In this document: positions 9,095 through 18,093 of the stretch, piece by piece | How positions within the stretch are numbered: position 1 is the first letter of the stretch | Layout of the letters: each line of letters begins with the position of its first letter | Assembly: GCF_027625935.1 (NCBI RefSeq) | Contig: NZ_CP115300.1 | Location: 620,001-684,000 of the forward strand | Length of the DNA stretch: 64,000 nt | Source of the DNA: Streptomyces camelliae | GTDB taxonomy: Bacteria; Actinomycetota; Actinomycetes; Streptomycetales; Streptomycetaceae | Direction: 5' to 3' | Made by a program: the position numbers and the translations under genes | Notes under the pieces: generated by a model | The model's database searches: none | What the model was told of the DNA's origin: nothing | Seen by the model: the letters and a program-made list of their open reading frames with translations, nothing else

Positions 9095-9590
9095 GCCCGG
9101 GGCCGGCGTCGGCTGGTCAGGCAGCCGGGTGAACGCGCACGGGCAAGGACGCCCACGAGCGCAGGGTCTTGTCGGGGTGGCGGTGCCGAAGCCGGCGTGG
9201 CCGGAGGGTCACGGGCGGGGTCGAAGCGGTCGGGGTCGCCCAGGGGGCCAGGAAGAAGCTCAGCCCCGCCGGTCAGCCGCGACCGCGCCACCAACGGTGC
9301 TTGCCGTGCGGGAGAGTTCACCGCGGTCTGCAGCGGCCCGGACTGCCGCGCCGAAGCCGTCCTCGCTCAATGCCTCCCGTGCGCACTGGACGTTCACCCA
9401 CGCCGGCAGACCCGCCATACGGTGGGCGTCCGCCGTGACGAGGTCGTTGCGCGGGCCGAAGGCGTTGAAGGCCCTCTTGCCGCACAGCACCAGGCTCTCC
9501 CGGCCGGCCTGGTGCAGGGCCCGGTGCGGCGGTTCACGATCCATCGGGAGGTCATGGGCGAACGGGTCGGCATCGCTGACGGACGGCATG
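9095..9590 (-). pseudogene. cytochrome P450 remnant
   Basis: Pieces of a P450 are readable in at least two frames: an N-terminal part (LPMDREPPHRALHQAG and KRAFNAFGPRNDLVTADAHR), a mid part (ALSEDGFGAAVRAAADRGEL) and a C-terminal part (GDPDRFDPARDP, with GHAGFGTAT in the neighbouring frame). The I-helix, ExxR and haem-Cys segments are missing or scrambled. Resemblance is to P450s acting on aromatic acids, but that is a weak inference. Confidence 0.5.
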
Positions 9591-9655
9591 ACGGCACGCT
9601 CCGACGGATGCCCTCCATGAACGGCATGCCAGGACCGACTCGCCGTTCTGTGACC

Positions 9656-10031
9656 TCACCGCGCCATCATCGGACGCGCGCCGGGGCGGACAACGGCGGC
9701 GGAGCGAGGGATCCGCTCCGGCACCCTGGCGGAGACCTCGTCGAGACCGCTGATCTCCTCCGGGATGAGGGTCAGCTCGGCGGAGGCCATGAGGGCGGGC
9801 AGGGTGTCCACCACGGCGAGTCCGGCGGCGGAGGGGTATCCGCTGGCGCGCTGCTCGCGCGAGACGCGCCCGAGGTCTTCCCTGGTGCCGTGCTTGCCCA
9901 TGGAAGCCGCCGGCGTCCACGAAGGCGTCGAGCACCTGTCGGGAGGAGGGCTCGTCGCTGGTCCAGCCGAAGGTGTTGCCTCCCAGGGCGGGCGGGAGCA
10001 CGTCGATTCCGCCGTGTCCGGGGCTCGTCAT
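9656..10031 (-). pseudogene. aldo/keto reductase remnant
   Basis: The first ~35 residues (LPPALGGNTFGWTSDEPSS) match aldo/keto reductase N-termini, then the frame breaks and most of the barrel is deleted. The C-terminal part survives in another frame (REDLGRVSREQRASGYPS, LAVVDTLPALM and AELTLIPEEISGLDEVSA). Its ATG at 10031 overlaps the stop codon of the upstream MFS gene (ATGA), so the two formed a translationally coupled pair. Confidence 0.6.
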
Positions 10032-11289
10032 GAGTCATTCTGTGCCGTGGTGCCGTGGCGGCCGGACAGGTACGCGCCGAGGGCGACGCGGCGAGGGCGA
10101 CCAGGGCGCAGACGGCGCCCCAGCCCAGCTGGGTGAACGCGCGCGTCCCCAGCCAGGAGCCGGCGCTGGCACCGACGAACCCGCAAGTCATGTAGCCGGT
10201 GTTGAGGCGACTGCGAGCCTCGGGACGCAGGGCGAAGATGCGGGCCTGGTCGGCCACCTGGCCGCACTGCACCGCCACGTCGATCAGGAGCAGCCCGGCG
10301 GCGAGCCCGACGAGGCCGGCCGGACCGCCCGCGAGGCCGGTGAGGAGGAGCGCGCCGGAGGCGAGGGCGAGCAGGACGCACCACAGGTTGACGCGGTCGG
10401 GGCCGTACCGGTCGACCCAGCGGCCGGCTGCGGGCGCCAGGAACATGCTGGCCGCGCCGATCAGTGCGAGCAGACCTACGGCCTGGGTTCCCATGCCGTA
10501 GCGAGGGCCCGTGATCAGCAGGGCGACCGCGGTCCAGACCGCGCTGAAGGCGCCGAAGACGGTGACCTGGAAGGAGACCGACCGCCGCAGCTGGGGCTCG
10601 TGGCGCAGCAGTCGGAGGGTGTCGGCGAGCAGGGTCGGATAGCGATCGCGCACGGCCGGGGCACTGCGCGGCAGGGCGAGGCCGAGCACGAGGGCCAGCA
10701 GACCGGTGAGCGCGGCCGCCACCAGGTACAGGGCGCGCCAGCCGAAGTGCTCGCCCAGTACGCCGCCGAAGGCGCGGGCCAGCAGGATGCCGCCGATCAG
10801 TCCGGCCTGCAGAGTGCCGGTGACCGCACCCCGGCGGTCGGGCTCGGCCATGCCCGCGGCCATGGGCAGCAGGATCTGCGGCACCACGGTGGCCGCGCCG
10901 ACCGCCGCACCGGCGGCGAGCAGCGGCCCGACGGCCGGGGCGAGGCCGGCGACGAGCAGCGCGAGCGCGGTCACGGCCAACAGCAGCGTGACGAGCGGGC
11001 GCCGCGGCAGCCGGTCGCCGAGGGGCACCAGCAGGAAGATCCCGGCGGCATAGCCGAATTGCGTGACGGTTGCCAGAACGGCCGCCGCGTCCTGGCCGAT
11101 GCCGAAGCCTCGCGCGATCAATGGCGTGATCGCCTGCGGGAAGTAGACGTTCGCCACGGCGACCCCGCAGGCCAGCGCCATCACCAGGGGCAGCCCGCCG
11201 CCCAGCCCCGCCGCAGCCTGCCGCCCAGCCCCGCCTGGGCCGGCGCGGCCGTGATAGCGGTGCGGGAGACGGCAGGCCTCTCCCTCCAA
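10028..11289 (-). CDS. MFS transporter, frameshifted near its C-terminus
   Basis: A 12-helix major facilitator of about 420 residues (drug/arabinose-efflux type), with GVAVANVYFPQAITPLIAR at the start, the loop-2/3 motif GDRLPRRPLV and a long central loop before RRSVSFQVTVFG. At about 10085-10100 the frame slips: the expected tail (VALGAYLSGRHG, stop at 10028) is in the next frame, whereas the uninterrupted frame runs on into foreign sequence. Only the last ~20 residues are affected, so partial function is possible. The start is uncertain: a TTG at 11289 opens the frame, but no ribosome site precedes it. Two TetR-type inverted repeats lie directly upstream, suggesting repression by the TetR at 3.5-4.0 kb. 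Confidence 0.7.
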
Positions 11290-11292
11290 TCA

Positions 11293-11310
11293 AACGAACT
11301 AGATGGTTCG
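11293..11310. promoter_or_regulatory. imperfect TetR-type operator before the MFS gene
   Basis: AACGAACTAGATGGTTCG contains 5-bp arms CGAAC/GTTCG separated by 6 bp and shares its left half with the operators at 4047-4062 and 11341-11356. It abuts the MFS start at 11289. Confidence 0.45.
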
Positions 11311-11340
11311 CCAGCCTGACACGGCTCTATTCGCGAGGCA

Positions 11341-11356
11341 AACGAGCCAGTTCGTT
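11341..11356. promoter_or_regulatory. TetR-type operator matching the site at 4047
   Basis: AACGAGCCAGTTCGTT differs by one base from the autoregulatory site in front of tetR at 4047-4062. It lies between the PPOX gene (ends 11373) and the MFS gene (starts 11289), the position of the MFS promoter. Confidence 0.55.
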
Positions 11357-11372
11357 CGCTCCTACTCGCAGG

Positions 11373-11810
11373 TCACGAGGGGATGATGCCGGGCCGGAAC
11401 GGTTCGACGCCCACGATGTGGCGCACCCGCTCCGGCTCGACCAGGACATGGACCCGCTGCTCGCCTTCGATCAGCCAGGGGTATCCGTCGAGGCCCAGGT
11501 ACCTGCGGGCCAGCCGGTCCATGCCGCGCTCGGCCTCCTCCCCCGTCACGAAGCGCACCGCGCGGCCGGAGATCTGTACCCGGTCGTAGGGGTTCTCGGC
11601 GTCGGCGTGCGAGAGGTGGACCCGGGCGTCGTGGCGAAGGTTCTCCTCCTTGATCCGGCCGACCGAGGTGTTGAAGACGATCAGTCCGTCCTCCAGTCCC
11701 ACCCACATCGGCGTGACATGCGGCGCCCCGTCCGGCGTCACCGTGGCCACGTACCAGAAGTTCGGCTCCTCCAGTCGCTTGCGCACCTGCTCGGTCAACT
11801 CCGCTGCCAT
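11373..11810 (-). CDS. pyridoxamine 5'-phosphate oxidase-fold flavoprotein (F420-dependent type)
   Basis: A 145-residue split-barrel protein. MAAELTEQVRKRLEEPNFWYVATVTPDGAP (read in two parts) and HVTPMWVGLEDGLIVFNTSVGRIKEENL are typical of the PPOX class that binds FMN or F420; DRVQISGRAVRF and YPWLIEGEQRVHVLVEP complete the barrel. The ATG at 11810 has a GGAAGG box upstream, which decides the start against a longer frame. It ends 84 bp before the MFS gene in the same direction, and starts 42 bp after the phosphatase gene, so the three may be loosely linked. Confidence 0.85.
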   Translation of the reverse strand: MAAELTEQVRKRLEEPNFWYVATVTPDGAPHVTPMWVGLEDGLIVFNTSVGRIKEENLRHDARVHLSHADAENPYDRVQISGRAVRFVTGEEAERGMDRLARRYLGLDGYPWLIEGEQRVHVLVEPERVRHIVGVEPFRPGIIPS

Positions 11811-11851
11811 GAACGGTCCTTCCCGTGATCGGCTCTTCCACGGGCACTCTG

Positions 11852-13468
11852 TCACAGCCGCTCGGCGTGCCCGTCGGAACGCCTGCGGTGCAGGGTGAAG
11901 GTCTCGAACACCGACAACTCGCCGTGCGGCTTGTTCACGTTGTAGTAGGTCACGTGCATCCGTGTCGTGTCACCGGCGTGCCGGCCGGGGTCGACGGTGA
12001 ACGCCGCGAAGCCATAAGGGTGTTCGACGTCCCGGACGCCCGTCCAGACCGCCTCCTCCTTGGTGTAGGTGGAGGTGCGCTTGCCGTTCGCGCCGGCTGT
12101 CGCGGACACCGCGGTGATCACCTTCGCGGTGCCGTCGGTGAAGAACTTCTGGTTCGTCGTTCCCGAGACGCCTCCGCCGCCGAGGATCATGTGCACGGTG
12201 CCCATGCCCGTGTCGATGGAGTCGGTGGCCTGGGAGACCGGGCGGGGTGTGAGCGTCTCGCTGCCCGGGACGACACCCCGGACGGCCAGCGAGCGTTCGT
12301 AGTTGTGCTCGTGACCGCACAGGACGAGATCGACGCCGTACCTGTCGAACAGGGGGCCGTACTTCTGGCGCAGGCCCAGGTCGGCGCCGTTCGCGTCCGA
12401 GGAACTGATCATCACCTGGTGCATCGCGACGACGATCCAGTCGACCTCCCGGGAGGAGCGGGCGGCCTTCAGCTCCCGCTCCAGGAAGGCGAGTTGACGT
12501 CCGCCGGAGTAACCGCTGATGTAGTGGTCGCCGCCGTCCTGGAGGCAGTTGTCGTCGTTCTGCAGCACGATCACCCGGACCGAGCCGACCGTGAACGCGT
12601 ACCACAAGCCGGCCAGTTCGGCGTCGGTCTCGGTGGAGGGCAGGGAGAAATAGGTCTGGTAGGCGTCGAGGCCGAGCGCGCCGTTGGCCTTCTCGATCTC
12701 GTGGTTGCCGGCGGCCGGCATCCATGGACGGAAGCGCGCCGAACGGGTGTTGTTGGTGAAGAAGTTGTTCCAGGTGCGGACCCGGTCGACGTCGAGGTTG
12801 GCGTAGCAGAGATCGCCGTTGAGGAGGTGGAAGAGCGGGGCGACCTGTTCGATGCCGGTGACGATGTCCTTCGTCGCGGGGGTCGAGTTCGCGTCCAGGG
12901 CCACTGTGCCGTCCGCCGCCCAGGTCACCTGCGGAGCGGACTGGTCGCCGAAGCTGGTGAAGGTGAACGGCTCGCGTCCGCGCGGGGCCGTGCGGAACGT
13001 ACCGCTGTCGGGCGTCGCCCCCTCGTGCGTGGCGAGGTAGAGGTAGTCGGTCCCAGGGGTGAGGCGGTTCAGCGAGGCGTGGTGGACGTAGACGGTACGG
13101 CCGGAGGTGCCGTCGACGTAACTGACCGTGCGGGCCGGCGCGCCGGACCCGAAGCCGTGCTCCAGCGTGCCGTAGTGAACCACGGGTCTGGTCACCGGTC
13201 GGTCGGTGAGCCACGAGACCGTCATCTGGGTCCGCGGGTCCGCCCCGAAGGTCAGATGCAGTCCCTGCACCGGAGGTGCGCCGGCCGAGTCCGCGGTGCG
13301 GTGGAGCGCCGGGGCGCCGAGCGGGGCGGCCTGCGCCGGGCCCGCTCCCAGCAAGGGGGTGACGGCCGCGCCCGCCCCCGCGGTGCCGAGAAGCCCCAGT
13401 GCGTGACGGCGGCTGACCCCGTCGGAAGCCGTCGGCGACCCGTCCGGGGTGTCTGCCTGTGCGGTCAT
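11852..13468 (-). CDS. secreted purple acid phosphatase-like metallophosphoesterase
   Basis: A 538-residue exported enzyme. A twin-arginine signal (SRRHALGLLG) and AQAAP cleavage region lead into a fibronectin-like N-terminal domain (HLTFGADPRTQMTVSW) followed by a metallophosphoesterase domain with GDQS, LLNGDLCYANLD, AAGNHE, VAMHQ and CGHEHNYERS, which supply the Asp, Asn and His ligands of the dinuclear metal site. Such enzymes hydrolyse phosphomonoesters outside the cell. Start ATG at 13468 follows GGGAGG. No PHO box was recognised upstream. Confidence 0.88.
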   Translation of the reverse strand: MTAQADTPDGSPTASDGVSRRHALGLLGTAGAGAAVTPLLGAGPAQAAPLGAPALHRTADSAGAPPVQGLHLTFGADPRTQMTVSWLTDRPVTRPVVHYGTLEHGFGSGAPARTVSYVDGTSGRTVYVHHASLNRLTPGTDYLYLATHEGATPDSGTFRTAPRGREPFTFTSFGDQSAPQVTWAADGTVALDANSTPATKDIVTGIEQVAPLFHLLNGDLCYANLDVDRVRTWNNFFTNNTRSARFRPWMPAAGNHEIEKANGALGLDAYQTYFSLPSTETDAELAGLWYAFTVGSVRVIVLQNDDNCLQDGGDHYISGYSGGRQLAFLERELKAARSSREVDWIVVAMHQVMISSSDANGADLGLRQKYGPLFDRYGVDLVLCGHEHNYERSLAVRGVVPGSETLTPRPVSQATDSIDTGMGTVHMILGGGGVSGTTNQKFFTDGTAKVITAVSATAGANGKRTSTYTKEEAVWTGVRDVEHPYGFAAFTVDPGRHAGDTTRMHVTYYNVNKPHGELSVFETFTLHRRRSDGHAERL

Positions 13469-13520
13469 GATGCCCTCCCTGCCGAACAGTTGAGCTGACG
13501 CCCCCGCACACTGGCGCCCC

Positions 13521-13920
13521 TCAGCGGCGCCCGGGTGAACACCGCATGACCACCTGGTCATCGTGTGGCAGGCAACGGGTCAGCCAGTCGTCCAGTACGG
13601 CGAAGTCGGGCTCCGTGAGTCCGGTCCTGGAGTCGATGGGGGGGAGGAGGGCCGGCCCTCGGTGGTGCGTGGACAGCCAGGCCCGGTCGAGTTCGGTGAT
13701 CGCGTCGTCCACCCAGATGAACGGGCGCCCCGCCGCGGCCCGGACAAGGGCACTGGTCTTCCAGTTCAGCGCGCCCGCCCCGGCCCCCTCCGGCACCTCC
13801 GGCAAGTCCGCCACCGGAAGCTCGGGCAGCGGAGCTATCACCTCCTCCGTCGTAGGGCATAAGCGTTCCGTCGACGTCCAGGAAGAGCCACGGGAGCAGC
13901 ACGGGATCGTTCTTGGCCAC
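13521..13920 (-). pseudogene. HAD-like hydrolase remnant
   Basis: The GTG at 13920 begins a normal HAD N-terminus (LLPWLFLDVDGTLMPYDGG with the nucleophile motif DVDGT), after which the frame shifts. The C-terminal part lies in the other frame (LPELPVADLPEVPEG, WKTSALVRAAAGRPFIWVDD, SRTGLTEPDFAVLDDWL). About 40-60 residues that normally join these parts are absent, so a deletion rather than a simple sequencing slip is likely. Confidence 0.65.
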
Positions 13921-13946
13921 ACGCCAGCCGCTCGCGTGGCGCCCGG

Positions 13947-15476
13947 TCAGAGGAAGCTGATGCCCTGGGCGAGGGGGAGTTCGCTGGAGTAGTTGATGGT
14001 GTTGGTGGCCGGGCGCATGTAGGACTTCCAGGCGTCGGAGCCGGATTCCCGGCCGCCGCCGGTGTCCTTCTCGCCGCCGAACGCGCCGCCGATCTCGGCT
14101 CCGGAGGTGCCGATGTTGACGTTGGCGATGCCGCAGTCGGAGCCGGCCGCGGACAGGAAGATCTCGGCCTCCTGCTGGTCGCGGGTGAAGATGCTGGACG
14201 ACAGGCCCTGGGGGACGTCGTTGTGGAGCGTGATCGCCTCGTCGAGGGTGTCGTAGGTGAGGACGTACAGGATCGGCGCGAAGGTCTCCTCCCGTACGAC
14301 GTCGGTCTGTTCGTCGACGCGGACGAGCACCGGTTCGGTGTAGGCCGCCGCAGGTGCCGCCGTGGCGAGGCGCCGGTTTCCGCCGGCGAGGATCTTGCCG
14401 CCCTGGGCCTGGACGCGGGTGAGGGCGCTGTGCATGGCGTCGAGGGCCGAGGTGGAGATGAGCGGGCCGACGAGTGTGGTGTCGTCGAACGGGTTGCCGA
14501 TGGGCAGCCTGGTGTATGCGGCGGTCAGCCGCTCGATGAGGGTGTCGGCGATGTCGCGGTGGACGATGAGACGGCGCAGGGTCGTACAGCGCTGGCCCGC
14601 GGTGCCGGCCGCGGCGAAGACGATGGCCGGGACGGCGAGGTCGAGGTCGGCGGACGGGGCGACGATCGCGGCGTTGTTGCCGCCGAGTTCCAGCAGGCTG
14701 CGGCCGAAGCGGGCGGCGACACGGGGGCCGACCTCCCGGCCCATGCGGGTGGAGCCGGTGGCGCTGACCAGGGCGACGCGGGCGTCGTCCACGAGCTTCT
14801 CGCCGACCGTGCGGTCCCCGAGGAGCAGGCGGTGGACAGCGCGCGGGGCGCCGGTCTCGGCGGCGGCGCGGGCGAGCAGGTGGTCGCAGGCCAGGGAGGT
14901 CAGCGGGGTGAGTTCCGAGGGCTTCCAGATCACGGTGTCGCCGCAGACCAGGGCGATGGCGGTGTTCCAGGACCAGACGGCGGCGGGGAAGTTGAAGGCG
15001 GAGATGACGGCGACGACGCCCAGGGGGTGCCAGGTCTCGGCGAGCCGGTGGCCGGGGCGTTCGGAGGCGATCGTGCGGCCGTAGAGCTGGCGGGACAGGC
15101 CGACCGCGAAGTCACAGACGTCGATCATCTCCTGGATCTCGCCGAGCGCCTCGGAGCGGATCTTGCCCGCCTCGATGGTGACGAGGTCGGCCAGGTCGCT
15201 CTTGTGCTCGCGCAGCAACTCGCCCAGTCGGCGGACGAGTTCACCTCGGCGCGGCGCGGGCGTGACGCGCCAGGCCAGGAACGCCGTACGGGCGGCGGTG
15301 ACGGCGTCTTCGGTGTCGGCGTCGGTGGCGGCCGTCAGTCCGAAGAGGTTCTCACCGGTCAGGGGCGAGCGGGCCGGGAGATCGTCGCCCTCGGGTACGT
15401 CGGCGCCGATGGTCCCGAGGGCGGCACGGGCGCGGGTGCGCAGCTCGTCCGTGGTGGGCAGTGCGGTGCTGGTCAT
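13947..15476 (-). CDS. aldehyde dehydrogenase, 2-aminoadipate-semialdehyde / piperideine-6-carboxylate type (ALDH7-like)
   Basis: A 509-residue NAD-dependent dehydrogenase. Key residues are visible: FNFPAAVWSWN, WKPSELTPLT (cofactor), E263 in LLELGGNNAA, and C297 in GTAGQRCTTLRRL; the C-terminal GGAFGGEKDTGGGRESGSDAWK is characteristic of the ALDH7/AmaB group that oxidises 2-aminoadipate 6-semialdehyde (piperideine-6-carboxylate) to 2-aminoadipate. Start ATG at 15476. It is the last gene of a same-strand trio with 23-bp spacers, together with a 2-oxoadipate decarboxylase and an FAD oxidase, which strongly supports lysine or pipecolate catabolism. Confidence 0.87.
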   Translation of the reverse strand: MTSTALPTTDELRTRARAALGTIGADVPEGDDLPARSPLTGENLFGLTAATDADTEDAVTAARTAFLAWRVTPAPRRGELVRRLGELLREHKSDLADLVTIEAGKIRSEALGEIQEMIDVCDFAVGLSRQLYGRTIASERPGHRLAETWHPLGVVAVISAFNFPAAVWSWNTAIALVCGDTVIWKPSELTPLTSLACDHLLARAAAETGAPRAVHRLLLGDRTVGEKLVDDARVALVSATGSTRMGREVGPRVAARFGRSLLELGGNNAAIVAPSADLDLAVPAIVFAAAGTAGQRCTTLRRLIVHRDIADTLIERLTAAYTRLPIGNPFDDTTLVGPLISTSALDAMHSALTRVQAQGGKILAGGNRRLATAAPAAAYTEPVLVRVDEQTDVVREETFAPILYVLTYDTLDEAITLHNDVPQGLSSSIFTRDQQEAEIFLSAAGSDCGIANVNIGTSGAEIGGAFGGEKDTGGGRESGSDAWKSYMRPATNTINYSSELPLAQGISFL

Positions 15477-15499
15477 GGGAGTCCCTTGAGGTGTGAGGG

Positions 15500-16897
15500 T
15501 CAGCCGAGGGTGGCGGGGAGGTCCAGCTCGCGGGCGACCTGTGCGAGGGAGCGGTTCTGCTGCTCCTCGTACAGCGCGAAGGGGTCGAGGACGTCGCGGC
15601 CGATGGCGCCGGAGAGCCAGTCGGCGTCGTACGCGGCGCCCTGCCGGCCGTCGTCGCGGGTGCCGTCGCCGCTGAGGTTGGACTGGAAGATGCCGGCGGC
15701 GGAGCGGGGCAGGAAGTCCTCGTAGACGATGGGCTCGGCGCGGACCCAGCCCTGCCGCACCAGTTCGGCGAGGGTGGTGGGCGGCCGGCTGCCGTCGCGG
15801 GGCCGGTCGTCGGTGACCCGATAGGTGAAGAAGGCCAGTCCCCCGGCGGCGAGTTCCTCCTCGCTGCCGGGCATGTGCCGCTCCCACACCGCGCGTGCGA
15901 TGTCCCCGCGGGCTTCCATGGGGTTCTGAGCGGCCTGCTCGTCGATACGGCCGAGGAGTTCGTCGTAGCGGGCACGGCCCTGGCGGGTGAGGGCGATGCC
16001 ACGGGCTTCGACCTCGCCGAAGCGGACCCGCAGGGTGCCGCTGACGACCCTGCCGTCCGGGTTGCGCATGGCGCGGGGTTCGGCCAGGGCGCGGAAGGAG
16101 GTCTGCCGCAACAGGACGTCGGGGCCCTGCCAGGCGGGCGGGCCCTGGATGGTGTCGATCATCTGGATGCCGCGGTCGGTCATACGGCGGTACAGCTCGT
16201 CGATGTCGAGGACGCGCGGGGTGAGGTGGTTGATGTGTGTGCTGCGGACGCCGCCGATGTCCGCGGCGACGGCGGAGACCTTCTCCAGGGTCTCGTACCA
16301 CGCCCGGTCGACCGGTTCGGCCGACAACTCGAAAGCTGCGACCGCCAGTTGAAGGAACCGCTCGGCCTCGGCGTCGGGCAGTGCGCGCTCGGCGGCGGCG
16401 CGGTCGGCCAGCGTGAGCAGCTCGGGCGGGAAGAGTTCGCGGCCGGCGAGGAAGGCCTCCAGGCGCGAGCGCAGGCCGGCGTCGAAGAAACGGGGGTCGG
16501 CGGGGGTGAGCATGGAGGTGAACACCCGGAAGGGGTTGCGTGCGAGTTCCGCGCCGTCGACGGGCCGGAAGGCGGTGGAGATGACGGGTACGGCGCTGGC
16601 GGCGGCCTCCCTCAGGTCGTAGAAGCCGACGGGGTGCATGCCGAGAGCGGCGAAGACGCGGGTGACCTGCCGGAGTTCCCGTGGCGTGCCGACGCGGATG
16701 GCTCCGTGCCGCTCGGCGGTCACCCGGCCGATGGACCCGAGGCGTTCGGCGTCGGCTCCCCGCGCGCGCAGGACGTCCTCGTTCACCTCCCGTGAGACGT
16801 CCACGAGCGTGGTGTAGGCGGGCACCTCCTGCCCGTACATGTGCGACAGCCGCGCCGCGAACGCGGCCCGCAGCCGCCACTGGCTGATCGTGGGCAT
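15500..16897 (-). CDS. hglS: 2-oxoadipate dioxygenase/decarboxylase (HglS/YdcJ family, VOC-type)
   Basis: A 465-residue Fe(II) enzyme of the former DUF1338 family. In the characterised Pseudomonas enzyme, two His, one Glu and an Arg form the active site; here the matching residues appear at H64 and R68 (RHGAIR), H221 (STHINHL) and E295 (FGEVEARG). It converts 2-oxoadipate to D-2-hydroxyglutarate, the step after 2-aminoadipate transamination. Length agrees with the family. The ATG at 16897 is preceded by GAGAGG. It sits 23 bp upstream of the aldehyde dehydrogenase and 23 bp downstream of the FAD oxidase. The 2-aminoadipate aminotransferase and the D-2-hydroxyglutarate dehydrogenase must be elsewhere. 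Confidence 0.87.
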   Translation of the reverse strand: MPTISQWRLRAAFAARLSHMYGQEVPAYTTLVDVSREVNEDVLRARGADAERLGSIGRVTAERHGAIRVGTPRELRQVTRVFAALGMHPVGFYDLREAAASAVPVISTAFRPVDGAELARNPFRVFTSMLTPADPRFFDAGLRSRLEAFLAGRELFPPELLTLADRAAAERALPDAEAERFLQLAVAAFELSAEPVDRAWYETLEKVSAVAADIGGVRSTHINHLTPRVLDIDELYRRMTDRGIQMIDTIQGPPAWQGPDVLLRQTSFRALAEPRAMRNPDGRVVSGTLRVRFGEVEARGIALTRQGRARYDELLGRIDEQAAQNPMEARGDIARAVWERHMPGSEEELAAGGLAFFTYRVTDDRPRDGSRPPTTLAELVRQGWVRAEPIVYEDFLPRSAAGIFQSNLSGDGTRDDGRQGAAYDADWLSGAIGRDVLDPFALYEEQQNRSLAQVARELDLPATLG

Positions 16898-16920
16898 GGT
16901 TCGGCCTCTCGGTCGGGGGT

Positions 16921-18093
16921 TCACACCACGTGGGCTTCGGGGCGGGTGCCGGTGCCGTGGCGGAACCGGTCGGCGCTGAGCGGCGCGATGTCGGTGAACG
17001 GCGCGCGGCCCAGGTACAGATCGCGCATCACTTCGCCGACGGCGGGCGCCTGCAAGAAGCCGTGGCCGGAGAATCCGGTGGCGTACAGGAAGCCGGGCAG
17101 CGCGCCGGAGCGGCCGATCAGCGCGTTGTGGTCCGGTGTGACCTCGTACAGGCCGGCCCATCCGCCGACGGTCCTCATCTCGGCCAGCGCCGGGGCACGG
17201 CGGCGGGCGACCTCGCGGAACAGCTCCAGCCAGTGCGGGGTCCAGGTGGTGTCGAAGCCCTCCTCCTGACCGGGATCCGCCAGTCCGAGCAGCAGGCCGT
17301 CGTCGCTGTTGTGGAAGTAGGCGGTCGAGGAGAAGTCGATGGTGAACGGGATGCGCGGGGCGGGCGGGAACAGCGGTGCGGTGAACGCCAGCTGCCGCTT
17401 CACCGGCCGCACCGGGAGGTCGACGCCCACCATGGCGCCGATCCGCGCCGACCAGGCCCCTGCCGTACAGATGACGGTGGAGCACGCGATGCGGCCGTGG
17501 CTGGTTTGTACGGCGGCGATGCGGTCTCCGGCCGTGTCGATGCCGTGGACGCCGGTGTGGGTGGCGACGGTGACACCGGCCCGCGCCGCCGCCCGCGCGT
17601 ATCCCTGGACGACCCGTGCGGGGCGGGCGTGCCCGTCGGCCGGGGAGTACGCGGCGGCGACGAGGCCCTCGGTGCTGACGTACGGGCACAGCCGCCGGGC
17701 CTCCTCCGGGCTGATCATGCGGCTCGGCACGCCGAGGCTGTTCTGGAGCCCGACTCCGGCCTCGAAGTCGCTCGCCTGCCGTGCGCTGTCGAGCAGGAAG
17801 AGATAGCCGACGGTGTCGAGCCCGATGTCGGCGCCGGGCCGGTGGGCGAACTCCCGGAAGGCACGCAGACTGCGGTTGCCCAGCTCGATGTTGAGCGGAT
17901 CGGAGAACTGGGCGCGTACCCCGCCGATCGGCTTGCCCGAGCTGCCGCGGCCGAGGTCGCCGCGTTCGACGAGGACGATGTTCCGCACCCCGGCCTCGGC
18001 GAGGTGGAAGGCGGTGCTCGCACCCATCACGCCACCACCGATGATCACGACGTCGGCGGAGGCCGGGACCGTACGGAAGGCGGAGGAGGACAA
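16921..18093 (-). CDS. FAD-dependent amine/amino-acid oxidase (DAO family; candidate L-pipecolate oxidase)
   Basis: About 390 residues. Residues 14-24 form the dinucleotide fold (DVVIIGGGVMG) followed by ERGDLGRGSSGKPIGGVRAQFSD, the pattern of sarcosine-oxidase/glycine-oxidase-like flavoproteins; the C-terminal GLYEVTPDHNALIGR and YATGFSGHGFLQAPAVGEVM blocks hold the FAD pyrophosphate and substrate contacts. First gene of the trio with the 2-oxoadipate decarboxylase and ALDH7-type dehydrogenase, so L-pipecolate (or a related cyclic imino acid) is the best-guess substrate. The start is unsure: TTG at 18093 has AAGGGAG eight bases upstream, while GTG at 18102 overlaps that box. Confidence 0.82.
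   Translation of the reverse strand: MSSSAFRTVPASADVVIIGGGVMGASTAFHLAEAGVRNIVLVERGDLGRGSSGKPIGGVRAQFSDPLNIELGNRSLRAFREFAHRPGADIGLDTVGYLFLLDSARQASDFEAGVGLQNSLGVPSRMISPEEARRLCPYVSTEGLVAAAYSPADGHARPARVVQGYARAAARAGVTVATHTGVHGIDTAGDRIAAVQTSHGRIACSTVICTAGAWSARIGAMVGVDLPVRPVKRQLAFTAPLFPPAPRIPFTIDFSSTAYFHNSDDGLLLGLADPGQEEGFDTTWTPHWLELFREVARRRAPALAEMRTVGGWAGLYEVTPDHNALIGRSGALPGFLYATGFSGHGFLQAPAVGEVMRDLYLGRAPFTDIAPLSADRFRHGTGTRPEAHVV

Noticed and set aside
9973..11319. 448-codon plus-strand open frame
   Set aside because: Antisense to the MFS gene, no protein-like composition.
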